From positions 62,001 through 126,000 of the forward strand of contig NZ_QMDV01000002.1 of assembly GCF_003284895.1 (NCBI RefSeq): a stretch of 64,000 bases of DNA, written 5' to 3'. Source of the DNA: Pontibacter arcticus. GTDB taxonomy: Bacteria; Bacteroidota; Bacteroidia; Cytophagales; Hymenobacteraceae. Within the stretch, counting starts at the first letter, position 1, and each line of letters opens with the position of its first letter. Shown here piece by piece: positions 16,014 to 23,674 of the stretch. The position numbers were made by a program, and so were the translations under genes. The notes below the pieces were generated by a model. The model searched no databases. It worked only from the letters and a program-made list of their open reading frames with translations, and was not told the origin of the DNA.

Positions 16014-19000
16014 ATGCCGAAAGTTCTTCGTCTACATAAAACCGGCTCTAACGTAGAAGGCTGGTCCAAAACAGCACAGATCACCAGCACCGAAATAAAG
16101 GATATGGTGGATGGCGCAGGTGGTCGCGCGCAGAAAATAAATGCTTCCATACCCACGCCGTTTGCGCGCATGCACCTCTTCGAAACCGCTTTCGATTTTG
16201 TGAAGCAGGGCGTAGCCGGAAATGGCAACAGCATCTATCATAAATTTGTAACGCACTTCTGGGACCTTTGGGAGCTGCTTTATAACTATGAAAATTACGC
16301 GCAGGCAGGCAACAAGATCATCATCCGGCGCTGGAACAAAAACCAGCAACTGGCGGCCATGCAAAGCAACCCAAACACCAGGCTGCTGGGCAAAACGCTG
16401 GAGCTATTCATGAACGATACCCGCTTTCAGGGCATCGAAGACCTGTTCCTGGTATACTTCGAAAATATCAACGCATACGGCAACAAACATACCCAACTGA
16501 TCGGGGGTACTTCGCCACTTACGATGCTTTTTGTGTCGCCTAATGTGGAACCATTAACCATAAATAGGCCGCAGAATGTGGGTGTATACTTTGATAACCG
16601 CTTTGTGCCGTTAGAGGAGCGCAACCCGGAATTCAAGGAATATATTCACAGGCTTTTCCTTTCTGATCCTGCGTATTCATACTCTTTTCCGAAGGTATTT
16701 AACAGCCTCGACGAAAACCTGCTGCGCAACCTGAATATGGCTGGTGCAGCCGGAGCGCATGCCATAACTGCAGAGTATACACCATTGGTAGATTACCAGC
16801 AGAACCCGGTACACGTCGGGCATCTTAATTTCCTGATCAAAAAAGAGCAGAGCGCCGTTAACAGCAGCGACCTGTTCATCAGGCCAACCAACCCATACTT
16901 CAGCAGCGACAGACCTTTGGTTTTAAAGCCGGATCTGCGCCTGGCGCCGCATGTAAAGTATGTAAATAACCTGGCCTGGCCGGTAAATACAGTGGTTGGG
17001 TACGCAGATAGCAAGCCGCTTGCCAGTCGCTCGTTACCCGGTGTTGGTTTTAATTATCCCTACTTAACGATCAACGACCTGTTGCAGGAAACACTGGTGC
17101 AGGTGCCTTATGAGGTAAACACCGACCGATTTTATAGCGGCACCGTAGTGTACCAGCCAGGCGTAACCGATAAATCTTTTAGTTGCTTATTACCGCTCAC
17201 CAGTTTATACTTTGATTTCTTCACGCCCCAGGACCTTGCCAACCAGCTTACTTTTTATGTGGATGTGAACCATGTGCGCGTAACGCTTCAGGTGCCAACC
17301 GAACAGGGAAATGTGGTATATGAGCGCAGTTATTACGACAACCCGTTGAACGCTAAAAATGAGCAGGGCGAGGTGATACCGGAGAAAGGCCGCATCCTGA
17401 AAGCAAAGATCGGATTAGGCATTTTCCCTTTTTACAAGTTTACCGATACCACCGCACTGAATGATTTTTATAAGGTGATGCTGGTAGATGAGGACATTGA
17501 TCCGTTGCTGGTCAATAAAAACCATGCGCTTAACTTTTACTTAGGTGGTAAATTAATAGAAGCGGGTGGCGGCATTATCTCTGCATCCGGCCACAAGCGT
17601 ACCAAAAAGAGTAACAGCAGCGCCGGCAGTACCTACTACGAGATCAAAGGAACACACTTCGATTACGCTGAACTGGATTGCGTAGCAGCCGATATAACCG
17701 GAAAAGCGTTAATCGTACCAAAGTATAACGAGGTACAGCAGGGCATTCATACCTTCACGTTTGCCATCGATTTTGGTACATCCAATACCCACATCGCTTA
17801 TACTTCCGGGCCAAACCAGGCACCAAAAGAATTTGCCGTTACAGCCAACGATCTGCAGGTGGTGATGCTGAACAAGCCTTCCGATGATCCATCGTTAACA
17901 GATTACCAGCGTTTCCACAAGCGTGGTTTCGGGCGTTTGTTTGCTGTGGAAACCTTGCTGAAGCGTGAGTTTATACCACTGATCATCGGCTCCGGTGGTT
18001 CGTTATTTTCGTTCCCGACCAGAACGGCTACCTGCGAGTCTGTGGATTTCGAAAACCAGATACCGAACCTTTTTGGCAATATCAACATCGGCTTTGCTAT
18101 TAATACCGAAGGCACGCATCAGGACCAGTACAAGCAAACCTACCACACCGATCTGAAGTGGAGCGAAACGCTTACCAACACCGGAAAGCGCCGTATCGAA
18201 GCGTTTTTTACGGAAGTAATGTTGCTGCTCAAAAACAAAGTTGTCCTGAACCACGGCAATGTAGGCGCAACTAAGATTGTATGGTTTGCACCGTTGAGCT
18301 TTGATGACTATTCGCGCAATATGTTCCAGAATGTTTGGGATGGCGTGTATAACAAAGTATTCCAGAATGGCAGGCAAACCGTTTGCATCACAGAGTCGGT
18401 TGCGCCTTACTATTACTTGTCAAGAACGGGGGCAGTGGTACCGAGCCAGGATGAAAATCTGATTAACGTGGATATTGGCGGCGGCACGACCGATGTGCTT
18501 TTATTTACGAACCGAAGGCCTTCCTATAGTTCCTCGTTCCGGTTTGCCGGTAACGATCTATGGGGCGATGGTTTTGCAACGGTCAAGACCAAAAAAGATA
18601 ACGGCCTGCTGCAGTATGGTATCGAGCATGTGCTGCGCATCCCGTTAACAGAAGAAGGAAAGGAGTATAAAAAATTCCTGGAGACGGCGCTGGATAACCC
18701 GGATTTTGATTCGGCGGACATTGCCAGTTTGCTGTTCAGTTACGATAAAGAGTTGCATTACAGCTCGCAGTTGTTGCAGGCGCGCCAGCTACGGTTAATG
18801 TTCTACCTGCACTTTGGGGCATTGATGTACCATTTGGCGCAACTCACAAAACAACTCGATGTGCAGACGCCACGCTACATTTGCTTCAGCGGACAGGGCA
18901 GTTTATACATTAAATTGCTAAGTGCCGGCAATAACCTGAGCAACGTAGAGCGCTATGCCAAAGCGATATTCAAAAAAGTAACAGGGCAGGAGCCACCGGC

Positions 19001-19466
19001 TAACTTTAAACTGGTGCTGGTCGATAACCCGAAACAGGTAACAGCCAATGGCGGCGCCATGGCCCTGGAAGGTGCCAATCTATCTGACCTGACTGAGATT
19101 CCGATTATCAGGCCAACTGGTTCTGCCAACCCGGAAGATGCTTTGCAGCCACTTAACAGCAGCCAGGTTACAGGTATGTTGCGCCAGGAGGTGCTGGATA
19201 ATGTAATGAACTGCCTGGAGCTTTTATTGGATGACCCGGAAATTGCGCCGCAAATGCGCTCGATGGGCGTGGAAGTAGAGCCGACTCAGGTGCTCAGTTT
19301 CATGAAAGCCAATATACAGGACAGTTATACCCTGGTGCTGGAAGAAACGCTCCGTGGATTATCGCCGCGCGAACTGTTGCCAGAAACGATGTTCTTTATG
19401 CCTTTGAAGCAAACCTTATACTTGCTCTCAAAAGAGCTGTTTCAGGAGCAACAACAGGTAAGGTAA
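16014..19466 (+). CDS. Large actin/Hsp70-fold (ASKHA) ATPase, SrfB-like
   Basis: A 1150-residue protein. The actin/Hsp70 fold occupies about 580-1075: phosphate-1 loop FAIDFGTSNTHIAY (583-596), phosphate-2 NVDIGGGTTDVLLF (D820), adenosine motif CFSGQGSLYIKLL (957-969), and a late NGGAMALEG. The first 580 residues form a separate region with no recognised motif, and the C-terminus (about 1075-1150) is helical. Large ASKHA proteins of this layout include the virulence-associated SrfB family, which I consider the nearest named group, without certainty. It should hydrolyse ATP and may act as a chaperone, switch or filament. A hairpin terminator-like structure follows it (19471-19514), suggesting modulation of downstream expression. 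Confidence 0.82.
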   Translation: MPKVLRLHKTGSNVEGWSKTAQITSTEIKDMVDGAGGRAQKINASIPTPFARMHLFETAFDFVKQGVAGNGNSIYHKFVTHFWDLWELLYNYENYAQAGNKIIIRRWNKNQQLAAMQSNPNTRLLGKTLELFMNDTRFQGIEDLFLVYFENINAYGNKHTQLIGGTSPLTMLFVSPNVEPLTINRPQNVGVYFDNRFVPLEERNPEFKEYIHRLFLSDPAYSYSFPKVFNSLDENLLRNLNMAGAAGAHAITAEYTPLVDYQQNPVHVGHLNFLIKKEQSAVNSSDLFIRPTNPYFSSDRPLVLKPDLRLAPHVKYVNNLAWPVNTVVGYADSKPLASRSLPGVGFNYPYLTINDLLQETLVQVPYEVNTDRFYSGTVVYQPGVTDKSFSCLLPLTSLYFDFFTPQDLANQLTFYVDVNHVRVTLQVPTEQGNVVYERSYYDNPLNAKNEQGEVIPEKGRILKAKIGLGIFPFYKFTDTTALNDFYKVMLVDEDIDPLLVNKNHALNFYLGGKLIEAGGGIISASGHKRTKKSNSSAGSTYYEIKGTHFDYAELDCVAADITGKALIVPKYNEVQQGIHTFTFAIDFGTSNTHIAYTSGPNQAPKEFAVTANDLQVVMLNKPSDDPSLTDYQRFHKRGFGRLFAVETLLKREFIPLIIGSGGSLFSFPTRTATCESVDFENQIPNLFGNINIGFAINTEGTHQDQYKQTYHTDLKWSETLTNTGKRRIEAFFTEVMLLLKNKVVLNHGNVGATKIVWFAPLSFDDYSRNMFQNVWDGVYNKVFQNGRQTVCITESVAPYYYLSRTGAVVPSQDENLINVDIGGGTTDVLLFTNRRPSYSSSFRFAGNDLWGDGFATVKTKKDNGLLQYGIEHVLRIPLTEEGKEYKKFLETALDNPDFDSADIASLLFSYDKELHYSSQLLQARQLRLMFYLHFGALMYHLAQLTKQLDVQTPRYICFSGQGSLYIKLLSAGNNLSNVERYAKAIFKKVTGQEPPANFKLVLVDNPKQVTANGGAMALEGANLSDLTEIPIIRPTGSANPEDALQPLNSSQVTGMLRQEVLDNVMNCLELLLDDPEIAPQMRSMGVEVEPTQVLSFMKANIQDSYTLVLEETLRGLSPRELLPETMFFMPLKQTLYLLSKELFQEQQQVR

Positions 19467-19470
19467 GTAT

Positions 19471-19514
19471 AAATGCAGCTGTACAAGGGAAAACCAGGTA
19501 TGGCTGCATTTTTT
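19471..19514 (+). terminator. Internal terminator-like hairpin
   Basis: AAATGCAGC (19471-19479) pairs with GCTGCATTT (19503-19511), followed by TTT. It stands between two cluster genes in the same direction, so it could attenuate or separate transcription units. Confidence 0.5.
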
Positions 19515-19577
19515 GAGCATGATGAATCAGATCCGGCTTATTTCCGGACAATTTTAAAAGTATAAAACTGTATAGTT

Positions 19578-20456
19578 ATGGATGCAATTGCCCTTGTCGT
19601 TGGAGGTTTGGCACTATTGGGTGTCATTTACGCTATCCTTCGCATTAACAGAGTAGCTCAGGATCAGGACCGGGATATCAAAGCGCTCCGGTCTAAAGTG
19701 AGTGCGATAGAGCAGGAATTACGGAAATCTAAAACGCCATCTGGCCAGGGAAACAGAAACAACCCGAACCCGGCGCAGCAACAAAACAGAAGCCGCAACG
19801 AACCGATGCAGCCATCTGAGCCTCGGCAAAGTGATCGATCATCCCAGCAAAACCAGCCTAAAAAGCGGAACGAGTTCAAGCAAAACGAACCCCGTCAAAA
19901 CGAGCGGCCTCCGCAACAGAATGAACGTCAGAAGCAGCAGCGGGAACAACAACCGGAAAAGCAGCCGCAGCAACAACGCGAGCGGGCACAGCAACCTCCA
20001 AGAGAAAAGCCCAAGCAGGCAAACACACCGAAGCCCAGGCCACTACCCATGCCCGAAATAGACCTGGACCAGATAACCGGGCAGGAAGCCACGGTACAAC
20101 AATCTGTTCAGGAGCAGCCGGCACCGGAAGCTTTTGCAGCACGCAAGTATGCGATTATACCGGAAGATGGCATGATCCGGCAGCACCAGTTGCAGGTACA
20201 ACCCGACTCCGACAGTTATATTGAAGTAGATATGCCACAGAGCGGGCAAAGCAATTTTACCAAGTATAGATTTAACTTATCCGGAAACCAGGCTTTTGTT
20301 ATTTCGCAGGGCATCGACAGGCTGGAAAACGCCTTTGCTTTCGAGAAGCCGTCAAACCGCATGGTAAGCCGGATTCTGCAGCAAGGCGATGGCGTGCTGG
20401 CCAAAACCGAAAGCGGTTGGCGCATCCAGGAAAAGGCCAAAATTGATTTCAGATAA
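19578..20456 (+). CDS. Membrane-anchored protein with Q/P/R/N-rich linker and C-terminal globular domain
   Basis: A 292-residue protein in four parts: a membrane helix (IALVVGGLALLGVIYAIL, about 4-21), a short coiled coil (about 25-50, DQDRDIKALRSKVSAIEQEL), a low-complexity linker rich in Gln, Pro, Arg and Asn (about 52-160), and a beta-rich domain (about 188-292, with KYAIIPEDGMI and TKYRFNLSG). The anchor plus extended linker suggests a tether joining the membrane motor to a partner at a distance. No family recognised for the C-terminal domain. Flanked on both sides by terminator-like hairpins, it may be its own transcription unit within the cluster. Confidence 0.75.
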   Translation: MDAIALVVGGLALLGVIYAILRINRVAQDQDRDIKALRSKVSAIEQELRKSKTPSGQGNRNNPNPAQQQNRSRNEPMQPSEPRQSDRSSQQNQPKKRNEFKQNEPRQNERPPQQNERQKQQREQQPEKQPQQQRERAQQPPREKPKQANTPKPRPLPMPEIDLDQITGQEATVQQSVQEQPAPEAFAARKYAIIPEDGMIRQHQLQVQPDSDSYIEVDMPQSGQSNFTKYRFNLSGNQAFVISQGIDRLENAFAFEKPSNRMVSRILQQGDGVLAKTESGWRIQEKAKIDFR

Positions 20457-20461
20457 ACAGG

Positions 20462-20500
20462 AATAGCTGCTACCTTTCATACTTCGGGGCAGCTATTTTT
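20462..20500 (+). terminator. Internal terminator before the ZorA-like gene
   Basis: AATAGCTGC (20462-20470) pairs with GCAGCTATT (20489-20497), followed by TTT. A palindromic pair of the abundant motif, CAAGTATA-AAT-TATACTTG, follows at 20531-20549, about 25 bp before the next start. Confidence 0.55.
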
Positions 20501-20573
20501 GTAAGTGGCATAACCGGAGCAAGCATCATCCAAGTATAAATTATACTTGCACCCCAATTTTTAATAGCATAGA

Positions 20574-22331
20574 ATGGAAGTCGTATTTATTTTAGAAGCC
20601 CTTTTGGTGGTGGCCATTATCGGTTACCAGTTTTACGTATACCGGGGCACCAAAAGCCGCATCGAACTTTTAAAAAATCTTTACCCAACCCAGGAAAAAC
20701 TAGCTGTAAAAGCCACCGCTTTTGGCGAGGCAGCACCTGCAAACGCAGCTTCTTCAACAACAGAAACCCAATGGCAGCAACTACTCACCGGAAAGCCATT
20801 TAAAGAGTATGCCCTTACCAACCTGGTGACCAAACGTGCTGTATCTGCTGATGAAAAGACGGTGCAGATAGAATCCATGGATGGAAATGAGGTGCAAAAG
20901 TATGATGTAAGTATAGAGCGGCTCCAAAACCTTTTACAAAACGGGAAGATCTTTTTTCTGGAAGAAGGCTTCGTAAATGCACCTGCCGAAAAAGTTGGCT
21001 TAAGCCAGAACGCCGTATACTTTGATCTGATCGAAGTACAAAACCCGTCCGCCACCTTCAGCAAGATCATTCACAGCACCAACGAGTACCTCAAGCGCAA
21101 CAAAGGGGCCGCTGCAGACTTTAACATCCTCAAAGATATATCGGAACGCTACGCTGAAGCCCTGGATAATGAAGTGCAGGCTACCGTTGCGTCGCCGCTA
21201 TACATTGGTTTGTTGGGTACTTTCTCAGGTGTGATCATCGGTCTTTCGAGTTTGGTTTTTGCCGGTTTCAGCGCCGGCGATTCAGAAGTCTCCTCTTTTA
21301 TCACAGATCAGAATATACCTTCGTTTTTGTTTGGTGTGCTGATTGCGATGGCGGGTAGTTTCTGTGGTTTACTATTAACGTTGCGTGGCAATTACGAGTT
21401 GAAAGATGCCCGTAGCACCCGCGACCGCCTCAAAAATGATTATTATACTTTTCTGCAGGCCTACCTCTTGCCCAAACTGAACTCCGATATGGCCGCTAGT
21501 TTGGGTAACCTGAAAGCCGTGCTGGATTCGTTTAATAAAGATTTCCTGGATAAGATCATGGGTTTCCGGCCAATTGTGGATACCCTAACCGAGAACATCA
21601 GCATACAAAAAGACTTTGTAGAGCGGCTCGATAAAATTGGTTTTACGCAGATGGCCAACGCGAACCTGATGGTATTTGATAAACTAAAGGAAAGCGAATA
21701 CCTGTTCCAGAATTTTATACAATACCAGGTGGCCTTAAACGAATCGGTACAGAAAGGTGCAGAACTGACCGGCACCATCGAACGTGTATTGTCTCGCTTG
21801 ACAGGATTGGAAGAAGGCTTCAATAAAATGCCCGGTTACCTCGAAAAGCACGATGAATCTATCCGGCGGCAGGTTAACTTCTTTTCGTCGCATGAACAGG
21901 AGTTACAGACTATTGCCGCGCGCGTAGAGCAGTATTTCGATAAAGCCACGCTGCAACTTACCAACCTGATGGAAGCCCGCCTGGAACACCACGAGCGCGA
22001 CGCACAGAACGCGTACAGTAAGTGGCAGGAGCATTTCAGCCGCCTGAACAACGATAATGTGTACCAGCGCATTGTGGAATACATGCAGCCGTTCAGCCAC
22101 CTGAAAGAGGAGCAGGAAAAGCTCAACCAAAACCAGTTGCAGCTGGCGCAAAGTATAAACCAATCGAATGAGAGGTTTATGCAGAAGCTCGAAGCAGATG
22201 CGGAAGTACAACGCCGTTTGTTGGAGCAGATAACCCTGAGTAATGCCCTGATGGCTAAACAGGCTGAACCCGGTCCGTTGAAAGCAGCTCTAAACAAAGT
22301 GTTTGGCACAGGCGATAACCGTAAACGTTAG
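20574..22331 (+). CDS. ZorA-like MotA/TolQ/ExbB proton-channel subunit with long coiled-coil tail
   Basis: A 585-residue protein. It has an N-terminal membrane helix (about 3-22), a cytosolic domain, then the paired channel helices SPLYIGLLGTFSGVIIGL (207-224) and FLFGVLIAMAGSFCGLLLTL (251-270). The LLGTFSG motif is typical of MotA/TolQ/ExbB and of ZorA from the Zorya defence system. From about 330 to 560 the sequence is helical and heptad-rich, rich in Glu, Gln and Leu, which resembles the long ZorA tail. It should form the pentameric stator of a proton-driven motor with the MotB-like partner encoded 5 bp downstream. Ordinary ExbB/TolQ proteins lack such a tail. Zorya-type ancestry is inference from architecture. 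Confidence 0.82.
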   Translation: MEVVFILEALLVVAIIGYQFYVYRGTKSRIELLKNLYPTQEKLAVKATAFGEAAPANAASSTTETQWQQLLTGKPFKEYALTNLVTKRAVSADEKTVQIESMDGNEVQKYDVSIERLQNLLQNGKIFFLEEGFVNAPAEKVGLSQNAVYFDLIEVQNPSATFSKIIHSTNEYLKRNKGAAADFNILKDISERYAEALDNEVQATVASPLYIGLLGTFSGVIIGLSSLVFAGFSAGDSEVSSFITDQNIPSFLFGVLIAMAGSFCGLLLTLRGNYELKDARSTRDRLKNDYYTFLQAYLLPKLNSDMAASLGNLKAVLDSFNKDFLDKIMGFRPIVDTLTENISIQKDFVERLDKIGFTQMANANLMVFDKLKESEYLFQNFIQYQVALNESVQKGAELTGTIERVLSRLTGLEEGFNKMPGYLEKHDESIRRQVNFFSSHEQELQTIAARVEQYFDKATLQLTNLMEARLEHHERDAQNAYSKWQEHFSRLNNDNVYQRIVEYMQPFSHLKEEQEKLNQNQLQLAQSINQSNERFMQKLEADAEVQRRLLEQITLSNALMAKQAEPGPLKAALNKVFGTGDNRKR

Positions 22332-22336
22332 GCGGC

Positions 22337-22996
22337 ATGAGCAAGGAAAGCAGGGATTTTTTCTGGCCGAGTTACGTGGACCTGATGACGGTGCTGTTTC
22401 TGGTGATGCTGGTGCTTTTTGTGCTGAGCTATAAAATGTTTCAGAACAAGGACATCGAAAACCGGAACAATATTGCCAGGCTGCAGGTAGAAGTGCGCGA
22501 AAAACGGAAACTGGATGAGATAAAAGCAGCTCTCTCGAAGCTGGAAGGCCGTTATTTTACTTACAACGAAAAGTATAAACGCCACGAGTTGCTGGTTGAT
22601 GTGGTATTTGAGCAAAGCAGCGCGCGCATTCCGCAACGGGCCCTGGAACCGCTCCGCAAAGCAGGAGAGCAGTTAAGCAAAGTTGTAAATACCGTTACCG
22701 ACCAGGATGTAAAATACCTGATCGTGATTGATGGCCGCGCTGCTCGTTTCCCCGAAGGGGATAGCCGCAATGTTACCCAGCGTGATTATGCCCTCAATCT
22801 GAGTTACCAACGGGCCTTGGCGCTGGTGCAATACTGGCGAAGTGCTGGTATACAGTTTCCGAGCAATAGAATAGAGTTGGTGGCGTCGGGGAGTGGTTTC
22901 GAAGGCGCAGGCCGCACCGGCGATATTCGTGACAGGCGTTTTGTAATCCAGGTGCTGCCAAAAGTCGGGACGCTGGAATCAGAGGAAATAAACTAA
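22337..22996 (+). CDS. ZorB-like MotB/OmpA-domain motor subunit
   Basis: A 219-residue protein with the MotB plan: a short N-terminus, one membrane helix, a coiled linker (about 38-70) and a C-terminal OmpA-like peptidoglycan-binding domain. The membrane entry reads WPSYVDLMTVLFLVMLVLFV, with D15 at the place of the essential proton-carrying Asp of MotB and ZorB. The OmpA core is seen as YLIVIDGRA, NLSYQRALALVQYWRSAGI and RIELVASGSGF, with DIRDRRFVIQV at the end. It would anchor the ZorA-like stator to the cell wall. It begins 5 bp after the ZorA-like gene, so the two form a unit. Confidence 0.85.
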   Translation: MSKESRDFFWPSYVDLMTVLFLVMLVLFVLSYKMFQNKDIENRNNIARLQVEVREKRKLDEIKAALSKLEGRYFTYNEKYKRHELLVDVVFEQSSARIPQRALEPLRKAGEQLSKVVNTVTDQDVKYLIVIDGRAARFPEGDSRNVTQRDYALNLSYQRALALVQYWRSAGIQFPSNRIELVASGSGFEGAGRTGDIRDRRFVIQVLPKVGTLESEEIN

Positions 22997-23005
22997 GTAT
23001 GACTT

Positions 23006-23086
23006 AAAAAAAGGAAGGCTCCCGAATCAGATTCAGGAGCCTTCTCTTTATGTGATCAGTTTTTGAAAACTTTTCAACTTTTAGCC
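23006..23086 (-). ncRNA. Putative small RNA, copy B
   Basis: On the reverse strand GGCTAAAAGTTGAAAAG and CTGATCACAT repeat the copy A sequence (11777-11850). They are followed by a hairpin GAAGGCTCC / GGAGCCTTC (23014-23022 with 23036-23044, extended by imperfect pairing) and CCTTTTTTT. The hairpin sequence differs from copy A yet pairs, which argues for selection on the structure. Its 3' end lies 10 bp beyond the stop of the ZorB-like gene on the opposite strand, so the hairpin could also end that transcript. Confidence 0.55.
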
Positions 23087-23267
23087 ATCCTTTTATACGG
23101 TAGTGTTTTAAGGAAGGTTATACTTTAGTAAAAAATAGTTGAAATTATTTTTTTGGAAGTATACTTTTTAAGTATAAGTTATTGAATATCATGTTTATAA
23201 TTCGGAATATGCTTGGTTAAAAATTCATCTAAGCTTAACCCAATGCTGTAAATTAAAAAATTAGCTC

Positions 23268-23410
23268 ATTCGGATTTGTAATCCGAATGTTGCCATGATC
23301 CGGATTTACAATCCGCTTTCCTGCCTCTATCCCTTTCACTGAACTATAGAAGTATAAAATCGGATTACAAATTCTGATAGTACGTGCTTTCGGATTGCAA
23401 ATCCAGAAGA
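23268..23410. repeat. Cluster of four CGGATT-type short palindromic repeats
   Basis: Four related sequences: ATTCGGATTTGTAATCCGAA (from 23268), CGGATTTACAATCCG (23301-23315), CGGATTACAAATTCTGA (23361-23377) and CGGATTGCAAATCCAGA (23391-23407). The first two are near-perfect palindromes and the others are degenerate. Spacing is irregular (about 30, 60 and 30 bp), so this is not a CRISPR array. They look like decayed copies of a dispersed repeat. Confidence 0.6.
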
Positions 23411-23525
23411 GCGAAGCAAGTTGTTGGTCAGAAGACGCAACAACGGCGCCTAAAACCCTTAAGTTGGCGGCATTGCCACGAACCTCACCGAAGAGGGGAA
23501 TTTTAGAAGAACATTAATTTATCGT

Positions 23526-23560
23526 GATTCCCCTCCTCGGAGGGGCTGGGGTGGGTTAAC
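23526..23560. repeat. GC-rich dispersed repeat
   Basis: CCCCTCCTCGGAGGGG followed by CTGGGGTGGGTTAA. A related sequence, CCCCTCC-TTTTTCAA-GGAGGGG followed by a GGGGTGGTTAA stretch, lies at 54013-54055. They look like members of one dispersed repeat family. Confidence 0.5.
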
Positions 23561-23620
23561 TCTTGCTCCGTATTTATGAATACAAACTGTTTATACTTCC
23601 TTATCAAAAGTATAAAATGC

Positions 23621-23653
23621 AAAAAGGCCGCTTAAAGTATAAGCGGCCTTTTT
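23621..23653 (-). terminator. Terminator of the M13 peptidase gene
   Basis: AAAAAGGCCGCTTA pairs with TAAGCGGCCTTTTT around a short loop. On the reverse strand it is followed by a T-rich run. Confidence 0.88.
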
Positions 23654-23674
23654 GTTATTCTTTAATCTTAAAAA

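Larger units (their letters stand above)
22997..23674. other. Repeat-rich intergenic region between convergent units
   Basis: Nearly 680 bp with no convincing protein gene. From left to right it holds small-RNA copy B, an AT-rich gap, four copies of a CGGATT-type palindromic motif, a GC-rich CCCCTCC/GGAGGGG element, and the terminator of the M13 peptidase gene. Confidence 0.6.

Noticed and set aside
12217-22996. Type IX secretion or Gld gliding motor as identity of the cluster
   Set aside because: No GldK-N, SprA or Por homologs are seen; the channel pair has a MotA/MotB-ZorA/ZorB layout rather than GldL/GldM.
12217-22996. Canonical Zorya defence system
   Set aside because: No ZorC, ZorD helicase or ZorE nuclease is present; only the motor pair is similar.
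23268-23410. Possible CRISPR array
   Set aside because: Repeats are short, degenerate and irregularly spaced, and no cas genes are near.
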